The notes under the pieces are model-generated. The model saw only the letters and a program-made list of their open reading frames with translations. It had not been told where the DNA came from and ran no database searches. Below, piece after piece: positions 45,989-56,571 of a stretch of 64,000 nt of DNA; within the stretch, counting starts at the first letter, position 1; every line of letters begins with the position of its first letter. The stretch is taken from the NCBI GenBank assembly GCA_030512335.1, contig JAULSU010000004.1:2852001-2916000 (forward strand), read 5' to 3'. A program made the position numbers and the translations under genes. This DNA comes from Immersiella caudata (taxonomy: Eukaryota > Ascomycota > Sordariomycetes > Sordariales > Lasiosphaeriaceae).

Positions 45989-46918
45989 TCATGGTGTAGA
46001 CTTCTTCCAAGTTCGGGGCGAAATAAGTGGATAGCCTTGCTCCCCACTCATCGCCGTCAAAGCAGAAGGCAGTTGAATGTGCTGGTCGAATCTGCGAGTG
46101 TATGTTGGGCCCAGTCCTTTGCCAGGGCTCCGTGTACCACTGCTAGAACCTATCGTCTCTCTACCCTTTCCCTCTGGTGAGTGGCTACTCCGCGCACCTG
46201 GAGACTTTGGCGCCAGCCAGACTCCATCGTTTGGCGTTACTGGGCCAAGACTTTGAGATCTACCGTGGTGCCGTGTGAAGGACGCGCGTTCCACAGGTAG
46301 CTCCAGCCGCGAGTTGATGTTTGTCCAGTTCCCATCGTCATCTTGGTCGTCAAGCCGCCATCCCCCAATGCCTTCAAAATCCCGATCCAGGCCTACTGAC
46401 GGAGTCAAGCCAGATTCCGTGATTGCAGGGGTTTCCGATTCATCCTCGTGAATGGGCGTTATTGTCCCGTACGATGCCAAGGATACCTGGCTAGACCGGC
46501 GGGAGTGACGCAGGGCGGAACCGAAGCCGTAGCTGCTCTTTCGCCGGCGGGTGGTGGGACTTTGACGCCCCGGTGTCATGCGGGCTCCCGGGGTGTAATA
46601 AGGTGGTGAAGGTCCAGTCGGTGTGCTGTATCCACTGCTACTTCCGACACTGCTGGCTGGGGATATCGGCGTTTTGTGCCCGTCCCGGGATGGCCTGCGC
46701 ATCGGAGTTTCAGGCTTGGATGATAGAATCCGGGACCGCGTTTTTGTGAAGTAGTGTGGTATCAAACCAAGTGCGATATCAACGTAAACGACGGCGACCC
46801 GGAACATAAGTACCGAGAAGGCGAGTGTCGTCGTGATGCCCGCAAAGATGGCGAGCGGGATGGTAAATACGCATAGGAAGGGGACCACCAGCCCGTGGAC
46901 GGGATTGAGAAGAGCCAT
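45989..46918 (-). CDS. Hypothetical membrane protein with Ser/Pro-rich tail
   Basis: Not recognised as a named family. Intronless, 309 residues from ATG 46918 (MALLNPVHGLVVPFLCVFTI); an in-frame ATG at 47005 would add 29 hydrophilic Arg-rich residues and looks less likely. Two adjacent hydrophobic segments lie at about residues 9-35 and 36-65 (PLAIFAGITTTLAFSVLMFR; VAVVYVDIALGLI), followed by a long cytosolic tail with many SP/TP and RRxS-type potential phosphorylation sites (TPMRRPSRDGHKTPISPASS; RRKSSYGF; LRHSRRSSQVSLASYGT). The pattern suggests a small ER or plasma-membrane protein with a regulated tail; that is inference only. The frame is long and uninterrupted with consistent codon use, so the gene itself is credible. 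Confidence 0.7.
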   Translation of the reverse strand: MALLNPVHGLVVPFLCVFTIPLAIFAGITTTLAFSVLMFRVAVVYVDIALGLIPHYFTKTRSRILSSKPETPMRRPSRDGHKTPISPASSVGSSSGYSTPTGPSPPYYTPGARMTPGRQSPTTRRRKSSYGFGSALRHSRRSSQVSLASYGTITPIHEDESETPAITESGLTPSVGLDRDFEGIGGWRLDDQDDDGNWTNINSRLELPVERASFTRHHGRSQSLGPVTPNDGVWLAPKSPGARSSHSPEGKGRETIGSSSGTRSPGKGLGPTYTRRFDQHIQLPSALTAMSGEQGYPLISPRTWKKSTP

Positions 46919-48344
46919 GGTAGCAAATACCAACACCTCTCTCCTGCTCCTGATATCTCGTTGGCGATTGGGAATTGCTGGAATGCAGGCGTGTTGACCA
47001 GTCACATGATCGAGTCGTAGTACCCTTCTGACCCGCGCTGAGATGCGCGCAAAGAGCAGCTTGTGATTGCAGGGAACCGTTGGCGATAGCCAGCCCGATT
47101 GATATTTTCTATGGCAGTTGAGGGAGAGGTCTCTTTCCGAGCAAGAGAGGGGTCATTGGAGGTTTAGATAAGGAGGGTGGGGGTTTGGGTTTGAGTGGTG
47201 TGCTCTGTGATGCTCTGCTGCTCTGTGGCGGTTCGATCAAACATGTGAAGTGCCCCCTCCTGGCATGAGGAACGGGACAGGGACCCGGCGGGCTGGGCGG
47301 TCGCTAGCAGGGGGGACAGTAACAATCAAGAGCCACCAGTCCAGGCCCAGACCAGGCCAGGGATGGCAGACCCACGCCGGGGACTTCCCTTCGGCCGCGG
47401 CTTACCGCGGCTAGCCTTCAATGAACGCTGGCGCTGGTCAGAAATCTTGGGGCTATTCCAGTGTATGCCCAGAATTTAGAAACCCGGCTTGTCTTTCTGG
47501 GGTGGAATCTGACGGTGCCTATGGTCCCCGATTTTTCGATGGACACCAGTTATTCGGTTTGGCATCTGGCCTTGGCAATATGGAAGGGCGGGGGCGTTCG
47601 AAAGGACCCACTGCAGGTATGAACCTTCAAGAGCTATACACTAGAGGCGTTTTTTCGGAAGCGTCTTCCACGTGTCAAAAGGAGGATATCTCCGTAGGGG
47701 GCAATCTTTACCTTTGGGCTTGGCAATCATTCCAGTGGCGCCGGTTTCTCTTTCAATTGACAACCTGCGAACATTGTTGTCGAACGCCGGACTGACCTCA
47801 GGTTTCATCGTATCATTTGTGGGGGTGCAGAATACTCATTCTCTCCACGGTTACTCCTCCCCGCACTCCGCAGGGGATAGGTAGGCACTGGCCAAGAGAC
47901 GAACATCAATGGGCAATCGCTTCATCAACGACGCGGAAAAGCGAACGACCATCAAGGGCTTGACGGCCCAATGACATCAGCGTGCTGACCCCACTATGCA
48001 TTTTGTACCTGTCCTGGTGAACCGGAGAAGAGAAGGCACAAGCGCCTGCGGCCTTCATCAGATGCCTGATGTTGACGGTGGATTTTATCGGTGAGATATA
48101 CATTACCAAGTTTCCCAATGATTTGACATCTCAGCCCCCTCCATTTCCAGGGCCCTTGTTGAGTCACAGGCAAAGAAGCTACTTCACCAGCTGAGTCGTG
48201 GCGGGGCCAAACCCAATCGAGACCTGAGCGGCGCCCAAACCAAGCTCCCCTCCATCCCCAACTAAAACCCCTATCTCAGTTACGCCCTGTTTTGCCATCA
48301 GAAAGTAACCTTAAACTTACCCTGCCGCCAGCTGATCTCACGCC
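46919..48344. other. Divergent intergenic region
   Basis: Shared upstream region of the membrane-protein and TatD-type genes, 1.4 kb. No gene supported. Confidence 0.5.
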
Positions 48345-49604
48345 ATGTGTTCACCGACCGGTGAAAAGACCCAGAATTGCAAGGGAGAAGATGCAATCAA
48401 TGAACAACAAGCGGAGCCCTTTCCGTGGCGCCTCGGTGCCATGGACGCACACTGCCATGTCACGGACACCATGCCGTCTGTCGCCCGCATCGCGAACATG
48501 AAAGCCCGAGTTTTGACCATCATGGCCACGCGTTCACAGGACCAAGCCCTTGTCTCCTCAGTTGCAGCCCGACAGACAATCAGAAGTCGGGCGGACATCG
48601 ATGCAACGCCTGTTGAGTCATCCGACAAAATTGTTCCCTCGTTCGGGTGGCACCCTTGGTTCTCGCATCAGTTCTACAATGACACTGCTGGGAAACCGAC
48701 TTTTGACAGCTCGGCGGAGAACGTGGCGGAAGAGAAAGCCAGACACTATGCAGAGGTGCTCACGCCGGCTCCAAGCGCTGACTTCATCGCCTCACTGCCA
48801 GTTCCGCGGCCACTGAGCAGCTTTATCGCTGAGACCAGAAGCCGCCTCGATGAAAACCCCGTGGCACTCATTGGCGAGATCGGCATTGACAAAGCGTTCC
48901 GCCTGCCCCAGGAGTGGAGCCAGGGCGAGGAGCCGGAACGCGATCAGAATCTCACGCCTGGCGGCAGAGAGGGACGCCTTCTGAGCCCATACCACGTCAA
49001 AGTTCCCCACCAAGTCCAAATTCTTGAGGCCCAGTTACGCCTGGCTGGAGAGCTGGGGCGGGCAGTTAGCGTCCACGGCGTGCAAGCCCACGGCGTCTTG
49101 TTCGATGCGCTGGCCTCGCTGTGGAAGGGACACGAAAAGGAGGTCATTTCGCGCCGAAAGCAGCGGCTTGTGGCAGAGGGCGCTGAGGACTTCTCTTCGA
49201 GTGACGAGGATTCCGACGATGGCTTCCCAAGGAAGCAGGACCGGGCCAACAATAAACCTTACAAGCCAAAACCTTTCCCTCCGCGAGTGTGCCTGCATTC
49301 TTTTAGCGGCCCACCGCAGATGATGAAGCAATATCTCAGCCCGGCAATTCCAGTTCGCATCTACTTCTCCTTTTCGATGGTCGTCAACTTGTCCTCAGCG
49401 GGGCTAGAGAGCAAGTTCGTCGACGTCATCAAAGCTTGCCCTGACGACCTCCTTCTGGTCGAGAGCGACCTCCACACGGCTGGGGATGAGATGGATCAGG
49501 TTCTGGAGAAGATGTATCGGAAAGTGTGCGGTATCAAAGGGTGGGCTTTGACCGAAGGCCTGCAGAGGATACGCAAAAACTACGAGGACTTTATCTTTGG
49601 CTAG
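48345..49604 (+). CDS. TatD-family metal-dependent hydrolase, Scn1-like
   Basis: Member of the TatD DNase / Cut9-interacting Scn1 family, a TIM-barrel metallohydrolase. Intronless, 419 residues. Metal-binding motifs in order: DAHCHVTD (His36 and His38), SFGWHPWFSHQF, GEIGIDKAF (metal-bridging Glu), VSVHGVQAHG, CLHSFSGPPQMMKQYL and LLLVESDLHTAGDEMD (catalytic Asp). Two insertions relative to bacterial TatD, around residues 105-150 and 270-305 (Ser/Asp-rich SSSDEDSDDG), are typical of the fungal Scn1 branch. The active-site set looks complete. Whether it acts as a nuclease or as a partner of the anaphase-promoting complex, as suggested for fission-yeast Scn1, cannot be read from the sequence. 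Confidence 0.88.
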   Translation: MCSPTGEKTQNCKGEDAINEQQAEPFPWRLGAMDAHCHVTDTMPSVARIANMKARVLTIMATRSQDQALVSSVAARQTIRSRADIDATPVESSDKIVPSFGWHPWFSHQFYNDTAGKPTFDSSAENVAEEKARHYAEVLTPAPSADFIASLPVPRPLSSFIAETRSRLDENPVALIGEIGIDKAFRLPQEWSQGEEPERDQNLTPGGREGRLLSPYHVKVPHQVQILEAQLRLAGELGRAVSVHGVQAHGVLFDALASLWKGHEKEVISRRKQRLVAEGAEDFSSSDEDSDDGFPRKQDRANNKPYKPKPFPPRVCLHSFSGPPQMMKQYLSPAIPVRIYFSFSMVVNLSSAGLESKFVDVIKACPDDLLLVESDLHTAGDEMDQVLEKMYRKVCGIKGWALTEGLQRIRKNYEDFIFG

Positions 49605-50969
49605 GCGTGTTGAAGCGTATACTTAGTGGTGGTGGGGTCTCTTTGCATCCAGCGTCGGTACCACTAAGAGGCATGCATAAGCAATACACAAATCCAAGCG
49701 TTCCAAAAAGAGATCATTGGCATTGTCCTTACTTGTCGGTTATTGGTACCCGAGCAACATTTCTAATGGACTGGAGGAGACTGTCGTGACGCTCATGGAC
49801 CTTGCGGAAGCTGCCAGCATCACGGAAGTTCTTGGGCATCAAGGGCTTATTCCTCGTATACAGTCTTGTGATTGACGAAGAACAGGATCCCGCTGCGGTC
49901 GCCTGGTCCTGACGGCTGGAATGAGCGGAGCATTGTGGACCTCACCGAGGCATCACCAGGTCAGGTCCTTTGAGTGATTACGTGAGCACCCAAGTCAAAT
50001 CATCGCTGCAAGTCGGAGCTTTTCCGGCGTCGTCTGCGTGTCCGCCAGTCTCAGCTAGGGAACGGATCCCGAAGCGGCGTCAGTGCAGTCACCGGCTGTA
50101 TGGCGACTGGGTGTCCCCGCCCACGCCACCGCAAGAAAACAGGGCAGGTCCTGGATAGCACTGCTGGGCGAAGGCGACGGGACGGAGGGGTCGGTGAGAA
50201 CAAAGGGACGCCACTTACACGCTGAGCCCATTCACAGGAGAGGACGCCCTGCGTCCAAGGGGAATATCCATATTCCATGGATAGAGGAAGCGCGGAAATC
50301 TGCGCCACCCAAACATCAGGGACGCTGGCTCGCTGGACAGCTTCGCGGCATCTCGCGGTTTCGGCACCGCTTCGGCTGACCTTGTCTTTTTGAGGCAGCT
50401 CCGCGGCCGTTGTCCGCTTCCACCCTTGATTGCGCAAGCCAAAGGGCCTTTCCAACAGATCAATGGCGAACAGTTCTTGGGAGAGGTTCTGCCGTGTGCC
50501 AAACGCGCTCGTTTTGAATGCCTAAGCCAGCAGCGACGGAAGGTGGGAGAGCGGTGCGTCTGTAGGCCGTCCGTCGGATGGTTCCTGGTTCGCGCCTTCC
50601 CCTCATTCCCATCCATGCCGGCCGAGTGACGGGGCTTCTTATTTCCATCCATGCCGATCCGCCTGTTTCCTCTCCCCCCTCCCAATTCTTAGGTTGCTCT
50701 TTTCTGCAATTGCGGGTTTTATTTCCAACAGCTTTTTAAGGGTCGCTCGCACTGCGTCTCGCTATACAGATCAACGGATTCCCGGCCTGCGGCAGAAGAG
50801 CCAAAGCACATCGCGCGGGCTTCGGGCTCCTTATTCCCGAGACGAGGCCAAGCGGCACCAACTGGAACGGCGCAATTGATCGCTTCTTCTCCCCAGGGCA
50901 ATTACCTGGACTGGCTTGTTCCCGGGAGCCGCAGCCGCCCAACGCTCAGCTGTCCCCCATGCTGCCAAG
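49605..50969. other. Intergenic region upstream of Zn2Cys6 gene
   Basis: About 1.36 kb, no gene supported; pyrimidine-rich near 50600-50700, probably a long 5' leader of the regulator. Confidence 0.5.
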
Positions 50970-53900
50970 ATGAATGGCGTCAAGCTGGAGAGTCCGCTCG
51001 GCCATGCACCAAATTCGGCCGGTTCGTCTACCATCTTCGCATCACCGGTACCGCTCAATTCGCAGAATTACTACTACCCGGATGTCGGCTCAGTGGTACG
51101 GGACGGCAGTGGGTCCTTCCGGCGATCCGGGCAGTACGACGATGATGGCGACGACAAAGAGCACGCCCTGTACAGCCCGGACAGCACCAACGTTATGGCC
51201 CGGCGCGGGAGCCACCACCGGACCCAGAGCAACGGGAATAGCAGCGTGGTAAGCAGCGGGCTTGGCGTCCGGTCCGCGAGCGACCGGGATGGGAGCACGG
51301 CGTCGCCCACTGCCGACGGCCAGCCGCAAAAGAAGAAACAGAAGCGCAATAAGCCTACGCTGTCGTGCTTTGAGTGCGTCGAGAGAAAGACTAAGGCAGG
51401 TCTCATATTTCATATTCCGGTGTCACCCCCCATGGTACTGCTTTGGGCACAACCGGGTTGCACCTACCTACGTGGTGTGAGAAATGCGTTTGACACTCTT
51501 CAATACCCCTCGGGCGAAAAAAGCCAACACCTCATTGCATCATTCCCAATAGCCCTTGCTTTTGAGGATGAAGGCGTGGAAAGATCCATCGAATGCCTTT
51601 TCGCATTCATAATATGGCTCCTCAATTCTGTTAATAGAGCTATTGTCCTTCTCATGATGGTCAAACCCATTTCTCCCACCACGTGGCACCCCCCTCCCAC
51701 GAGGCATAATAACCCAAGTGCGAGGCCTTGGCAGTTGGTTATGCGAGACAAATTATTGTCTGTCTAAACAGAAAACACCAGTTTTTCACATCTCTCCCCG
51801 CCGTGTACTCTTTGCGGGTTTTCCTCGAAGGAGTGGTTAATCATCGTTCTTTTTCACTTGCACGGTTGGCTCAATTTGGTTCTATTCTCTAAGGCTCCAG
51901 GGCTGACCACGATTATGACTAGTGCGATAGGGGAAGACCTCATTGTCTTGCATGTAAGTGACGCTGGCACGACACCTTTCCTGCTGCCATCTTACAGCTC
52001 TCAACCTCTAGGCATCAAACGCCAAACAGAATGCAAATATGCTCCCGTTGCCAATCTGCTCGAGTAAGTCTCCTATCCACTTTTTGGATCATCATACTCA
52101 CAGTATGAACAGGGAGACCAGCAGGAGCGCTACGAACGGACGTAGAATGACCAAGGCGCCCAAGAAACGGCCCGGAACTCATACTGATAGGTCGTTAACC
52201 AACGCTGCCGATAGAGGATTCAGCACAAACCGAATCAACTCGTTGGCGTCGGCGACCATCGCTACGTCTACTGGTCTGCTCTCTAATGTTCCCTATTCTG
52301 CCCCGGGCTCTTCGAACGTTTTTGGCATCGGGTCAGAACATCCGTTCCAGAATTACTGGACGTGCTCTGGCGGTCTTCCGGAGGTTATTTCTGTTCTCCC
52401 CAACAAGCCTAACGCCGACATGCTCATTGCTCGCTACTTTGAGTGTGTAGACCCGGTATACCCGATGCTACACCGGCAGACATTCTACGCCGACTATGAG
52501 CACTTTTGGCAGTCTCCAGAAGTTGAGAAAAACTGCGCCGAGCCAGCATTCATTGCACTCATCTTTGTGATGCTGGCGCTCGGGACCCAGTTCGTCACAA
52601 GCACATCACCTGGTGACAGGAAACAAACTGCTGAATTCTACGCCTCGGCTAGTAACCAGGCTTTGCGTATGAGCTCGTACTTGAGCATGGCATCGCTAAA
52701 GTCGATACAGGCCATGGTTCTCATAACGTATTTTCTCATCAATGATAATCATGCATCGGATGGCTGGGCGTTTGGCGGCATCTTGATGCGGCAGGCTTAC
52801 GCCATGGGCTTGCACAGGGACCCTAACATAGGCATGCACCCCAACCGTTTCACACCATTGCTTCCGTCTAACTCAAGAGCCAGTAACCCCTGATGCATCC
52901 TTTTTCGAAAAGCGTGGGTCTCCCCTTTCCGCCGTATGGTTCCTGATGTGCTTATTCATGGCTTCGTTGGATGTCCTGAGCGTTGCGTGAGCGCGCCTGA
53001 GACATTGCGTTGCCTAGAAAGCACCGTCAAGAGAAATAGCTGACGGGTATTTACCACAGAGCAGCGGAGAAAAGTATGGCAAGCAGTGCTACTGCAAGAT
53101 ACCTTCCTCACCGTTCTTTTGTCTCTACCCCCAAGTGCAACGCACACGGACGTCAGCGTCGAGGATCTCGTTGAGGATAATTCCTCCATCGCTTCGGACG
53201 ATCCGACTGACACGGCCTATGTCCGTGGCTCGTGGACGTTGGCCAACCTCGTCCAGGAGACGATTTGTAGCCCCCGCTCCCTTGACGTTCCCATATGCGC
53301 CACTGTCCGCCACAAATCCAAACTCGTCGCCGACTTCCGCGCTGTCTATCGCTCCTTCCCAGACATATTTCGCTCCTGGGACGCCGAAGCTCTCGCTCAA
53401 TTCGCCCAGTCTAATAAACGTGTTGTTCGACAGACTCTGTTTCTAAGCAGCAACTACTTCCATAATCTCATGCTTGTACATGCGTCAGAAAGCCCAGATG
53501 TCCCAGTCAACGTCAGGGGGACGTTGGAAGCTGCGCATGATGCGATTGCGGCCTTTTTTGTGTTGTACGCGTTGTTTGAGAACGAGGCGAAGGTGTGGTG
53601 GGTGTTTAACCATCGGGCGTTTTTGGAGGCGTTGTGTATTGGGAATGTGTTGCGGGAGGTTGCAAGAGAGCCAGGAGGTGAAGAAAGTATGGAGCGAGAT
53701 CCGTTGTTTGTGAGGGCTCGGAACGATATTCGTAAGTGCTTTTCTTCATGTTTTATTCGTGTTTTCTTCATTGCTCTTACCTACTACACGGTGTGACCAA
53801 CGAGTTTGACACTCTTCCCTCACCCCTCGGTCGGGAGCAGCCGGTGCCTCCGTGCATTCCCAGTAGGCCTTGCTTTTCGGGGTAGATGCCATGGAAAGTT

Positions 53901-54101
53901 CCTTCGAATGCGTAGCATATCAACAATGCCTTTCCCAGGTCGTTACAGCGCTTGCATCCGGATCGTGGGAGGCCGAGAGAACCAGTGGCTAACATCATGG
54001 CAGTCAGGATGGTACAGATCATGCAGAACATGAGTGAAGGGGAGCAGGCTTCAGCAACTGCAAAGACAAGAGTGGCTGTTTTGAGCGAGTTTTTGACGTA
54101 G
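50970..54101 (+). CDS. Zn2Cys6 transcription factor with fungal_trans domain
   Basis: Nuclear regulator of unknown targets. Seven exons: 50970-51395, 51923-51953, 52012-52063, 52113-52831, 52884-52913, 53060-53731 and 54004-54101; every phase fits, 675 residues. The zinc cluster is split over three exons: LSCFECVERKTK, CDRGRPHCLA and CIKRQTECKYA together give the C-x2-C-x6-C spacing and all six Cys. The middle homology region follows (ADMLIARYFECVDPVYPMLH; FIALIFVMLALGTQF; GWAFGGILMRQAYAMGLHRD). Two introns appear to use GC donors: 51396-51922 (AAG/GCAGGT) and 52832-52883 (ATAG/GCATGC). Using GT at these places breaks the frame or makes the intron too short. Introns 51396-51922 (527 nt) and 53732-54003 (272 nt) are oversized and share a related block (separate entries). 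The C-terminus ends AKTRVAVLSEFLT. Confidence 0.85.
51462..51597. repeat. Intron-located block, copy A
   Basis: About 136 bp inside the 527-nt first intron of the Zn2Cys6 gene. It matches copy B (53778-53912) in the same orientation and with nearly equal length. Shared exact blocks include GTTTGACACTCTTC, ACCCCTCGG, CCTTGCTTTT and TCGAATGC; overall identity by eye is roughly two thirds to three quarters. Confidence 0.65.
53778..53912. repeat. Intron-located block, copy B
   Basis: About 135 bp inside the 272-nt last intron of the same gene, related to copy A (51462-51597). Flanking intron sequence on both sides does not align visibly, so the similarity is limited to this block. Confidence 0.65.
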
Positions 54102-55758
54102 ATAGCGGGGGTAGCGACTCACGGTACAGCCAGAGCTTTGAGGGTCGGCATATCAAAGGACAGTCAAGCATTGAACGATTTAGTGGCAATAATAGGAATA
54201 TTTGCTTTGTAAACCTTGGTGGGTGTACCACAGCTGCAAGGTAGTCCTAGATAACCGCTGGCCGACTCCAGGTCTTCAACTTCATTCTCGGCTTCATAGC
54301 CGCCCAAGGGGGGGGGGGCGCAACACCCTTGAAACCAACCCTGGAGCCAACCAAGGAATGCGATGCGGCCTTTGGCATTTCACGACCCAAGTGTATTTCA
54401 AGCTTAAAATGGGGTTCGTACGTACAGCGATCGATCCCTAATGGAACACAGATCTAAGCGCAGGTGCCGTGAGGAATCTGAGCCCCAGGTAGAGAACAGC
54501 AGAGTTCCTACGAAGAGCCCCCTCGATACTCTCCATATTCTGACGCCCTCTATGACACTAACCTCAACTCTCATACTACGATACCATGTCCAATGCCACA
54601 CTTAACAAATCAACACATATACCCAACCCCAGTAATTGGAATGCAAATGGGAAAACTGGGACGTTGAATAGGTACCATCACGGATCTGGACTGGGTAAGC
54701 AGTTCACCCTACCTAACCTAAAAACACCAGCTAGTCAAGGTTCTTAACGCCCCTTTACTTCAGATGTCAACAGCGCTCAGGGGCTGGCTGTCCCCTTCCA
54801 TCTCGACTACCCCCCCCCCCCCCCCCCCCCCGTATCCTTGACCACCCTTTGCTATAACGCCCAAACGCTCAACCCTACCTATCTCAACCCCCAATTGCAG
54901 CATTTGCCCCCAACCATAAGTCTAAGCCCAAGCCCCTCCTACTCACCAATAAATATCACAAGCATGCGTGGGGGTCAAGCGGGGGACCCCCTACCAACGC
55001 CCAGGGTGGGGACGCAACTAAATCGCGGGGAAGCAAAGCCCCTCACCTCACCAAAACGCGGCAAGCTCGGCTCAGCGCCATGTGCTCGTTCAGGCAGGTG
55101 ATTTTGCTGGTGCACGACACCTGCGCCAAGGGAGGTCTAGGGTGTCTGCGCATGTGTCCGATGGGGAAGGTCAGTTTGGAACAGAGTGAGTTGTGAGTTG
55201 TCGGTGAGTTATTTCTGATATTCGAGCTCAAATGTTCTTTGGAGGTGTGTGATGTTGGCGTATGCTGGGTAAAATGTTATTTATATTGGGCATGTTTGCA
55301 ACACCCCCGCTCCCCTCCCTAGGTACTTGAGCGGTGGCTGGAGGATCTTAGACCGTAGGCCTCATTACATGGTTGCTCCAGGAATTCGCGATACCGGATA
55401 GATTTTCGCATCACTGCAATTTGAGCCTCGCTGTAAGAGTCCGAGGTGGTAGCCTCGCTACCTATATGGAGAGCACCTTCCCAGGCGAGGCTCACCTTCA
55501 CCACCAGACCAAAAATGTAGCGGGCTCACTGCCAAATCAATGAGATCATCGAAGTGAGGGGCATCGCGGGGTCATCCCGTCCCTCACCACAAACCACGCC
55601 TCAACCACACAACTTACCAAGTAATTCCCGACCGCATGGCACCTCAGCCATCCGTCTGGCAACCCACCAGGAATTCTAACCAGAGCCTCAACCAAAAACT
55701 CGCCTGGAACCCAAGCCGGAGACTTGGTTGGAAACATACCCTCCGAACCACAACCAAC
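54102..55758. other. Intergenic region with poly-G and poly-C tracts
   Basis: 1.66 kb without a supported gene. It holds an 11-G run (54308-54318) and a 22-C run (54810-54831), the longest homopolymer of the window. Confidence 0.5.
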
Positions 55759-56571
55759 ATGACTACATCCACACCGCGCACACCCGCCCCATGGCGCAAC
55801 AGTTTCCTGAGTCACATACACGCCATGTCTCAACCAAGCTTCACCCTCTCCACCATCCACCGCTCCCCCTCCGGTACCATCACGCCTCGAGCCCGCACCT
55901 GCATATACCGCGGATTATGGGCCTCCCTCCCAAAGGATGACCGCAACACTGCCCCGCGAAACCCGCACGTATTCGAGTCTGATCTCCCGGTTCTAACCAC
56001 CGATGTACGGATGGAGAAGGCGGGGGAGATGGGCCTCACCGTCGAGTCGGAAGGGTCCGGAGGAGGAGGCCCTGTGGAAGCGGTGTGGTGGGTGGAGAAG
56101 CTTGGGACACAATGGCGGATGCGGGGGACTGCTTGGGTGCTAGGGCCGGACGCAGACGGAGAGGGTGACGGCGCAAAGGCGGCGAGGAAGGCGTTACGGG
56201 CTCGGATGTGGACTTGTGCAGAGGGAGAGGAGGGTTGGAGTTGGGTGCGGGAGGTGACCGGGAACTTTGGAAATCTGAGTCCGGGGATGCGGGGAACTTT
56301 CCGGAACCCGCCGCCCGGACAGCCCCGAGAGATACCGGTGGAAGGGGAAGGGCTCGGGCTGGGCCAGACCGTGTGGCATTTGGAGGATCCTGTTGCGAGG
56401 AAGAACTTTAGGGTTGTTGTTATTGTGCCGGACGAAGTCGACCAGGTTGACTTGTCCGATATGACGGCACCGAAGCGGTGGTTGTACGTGTATCGCGGCG
56501 CCTCGTATAAGTCGACGCTACCAGGAGGCGAAGTGATTGGCGAGTGGGAGAAGGTCGAGGTCTGGCCATAG
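55759..56571 (+). CDS. FMN-binding pyridoxamine-phosphate-oxidase-like protein (Alr4036 type)
   Basis: Intronless, 270 residues from ATG 55759 (MTTSTPRTPAPWRNSFLSHI). An earlier in-frame ATG at 55636 would add 41 residues without conserved character. The split-barrel flavin-binding fold is suggested by PWRNSFLSHI, SFTLSTIHRSPSGTITPRAR and TCIYRGLWASLP, then by VWWVEKLGTQWRMRGTAWVL in the dimer-interface region, and by LGQTVWHLEDPVARKNFRVV with the C-terminal KRWLYVYRGASYKSTLPGGE. This layout matches the fungal Alr4036-family pyridoxamine 5'-phosphate oxidase-like group. Substrate and cofactor are not proven; many members of the fold are not PNP oxidases. A Gly-rich loop (SEGSGGGGPVE) is probably lineage-specific. 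Confidence 0.75.
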   Translation: MTTSTPRTPAPWRNSFLSHIHAMSQPSFTLSTIHRSPSGTITPRARTCIYRGLWASLPKDDRNTAPRNPHVFESDLPVLTTDVRMEKAGEMGLTVESEGSGGGGPVEAVWWVEKLGTQWRMRGTAWVLGPDADGEGDGAKAARKALRARMWTCAEGEEGWSWVREVTGNFGNLSPGMRGTFRNPPPGQPREIPVEGEGLGLGQTVWHLEDPVARKNFRVVVIVPDEVDQVDLSDMTAPKRWLYVYRGASYKSTLPGGEVIGEWEKVEVWP

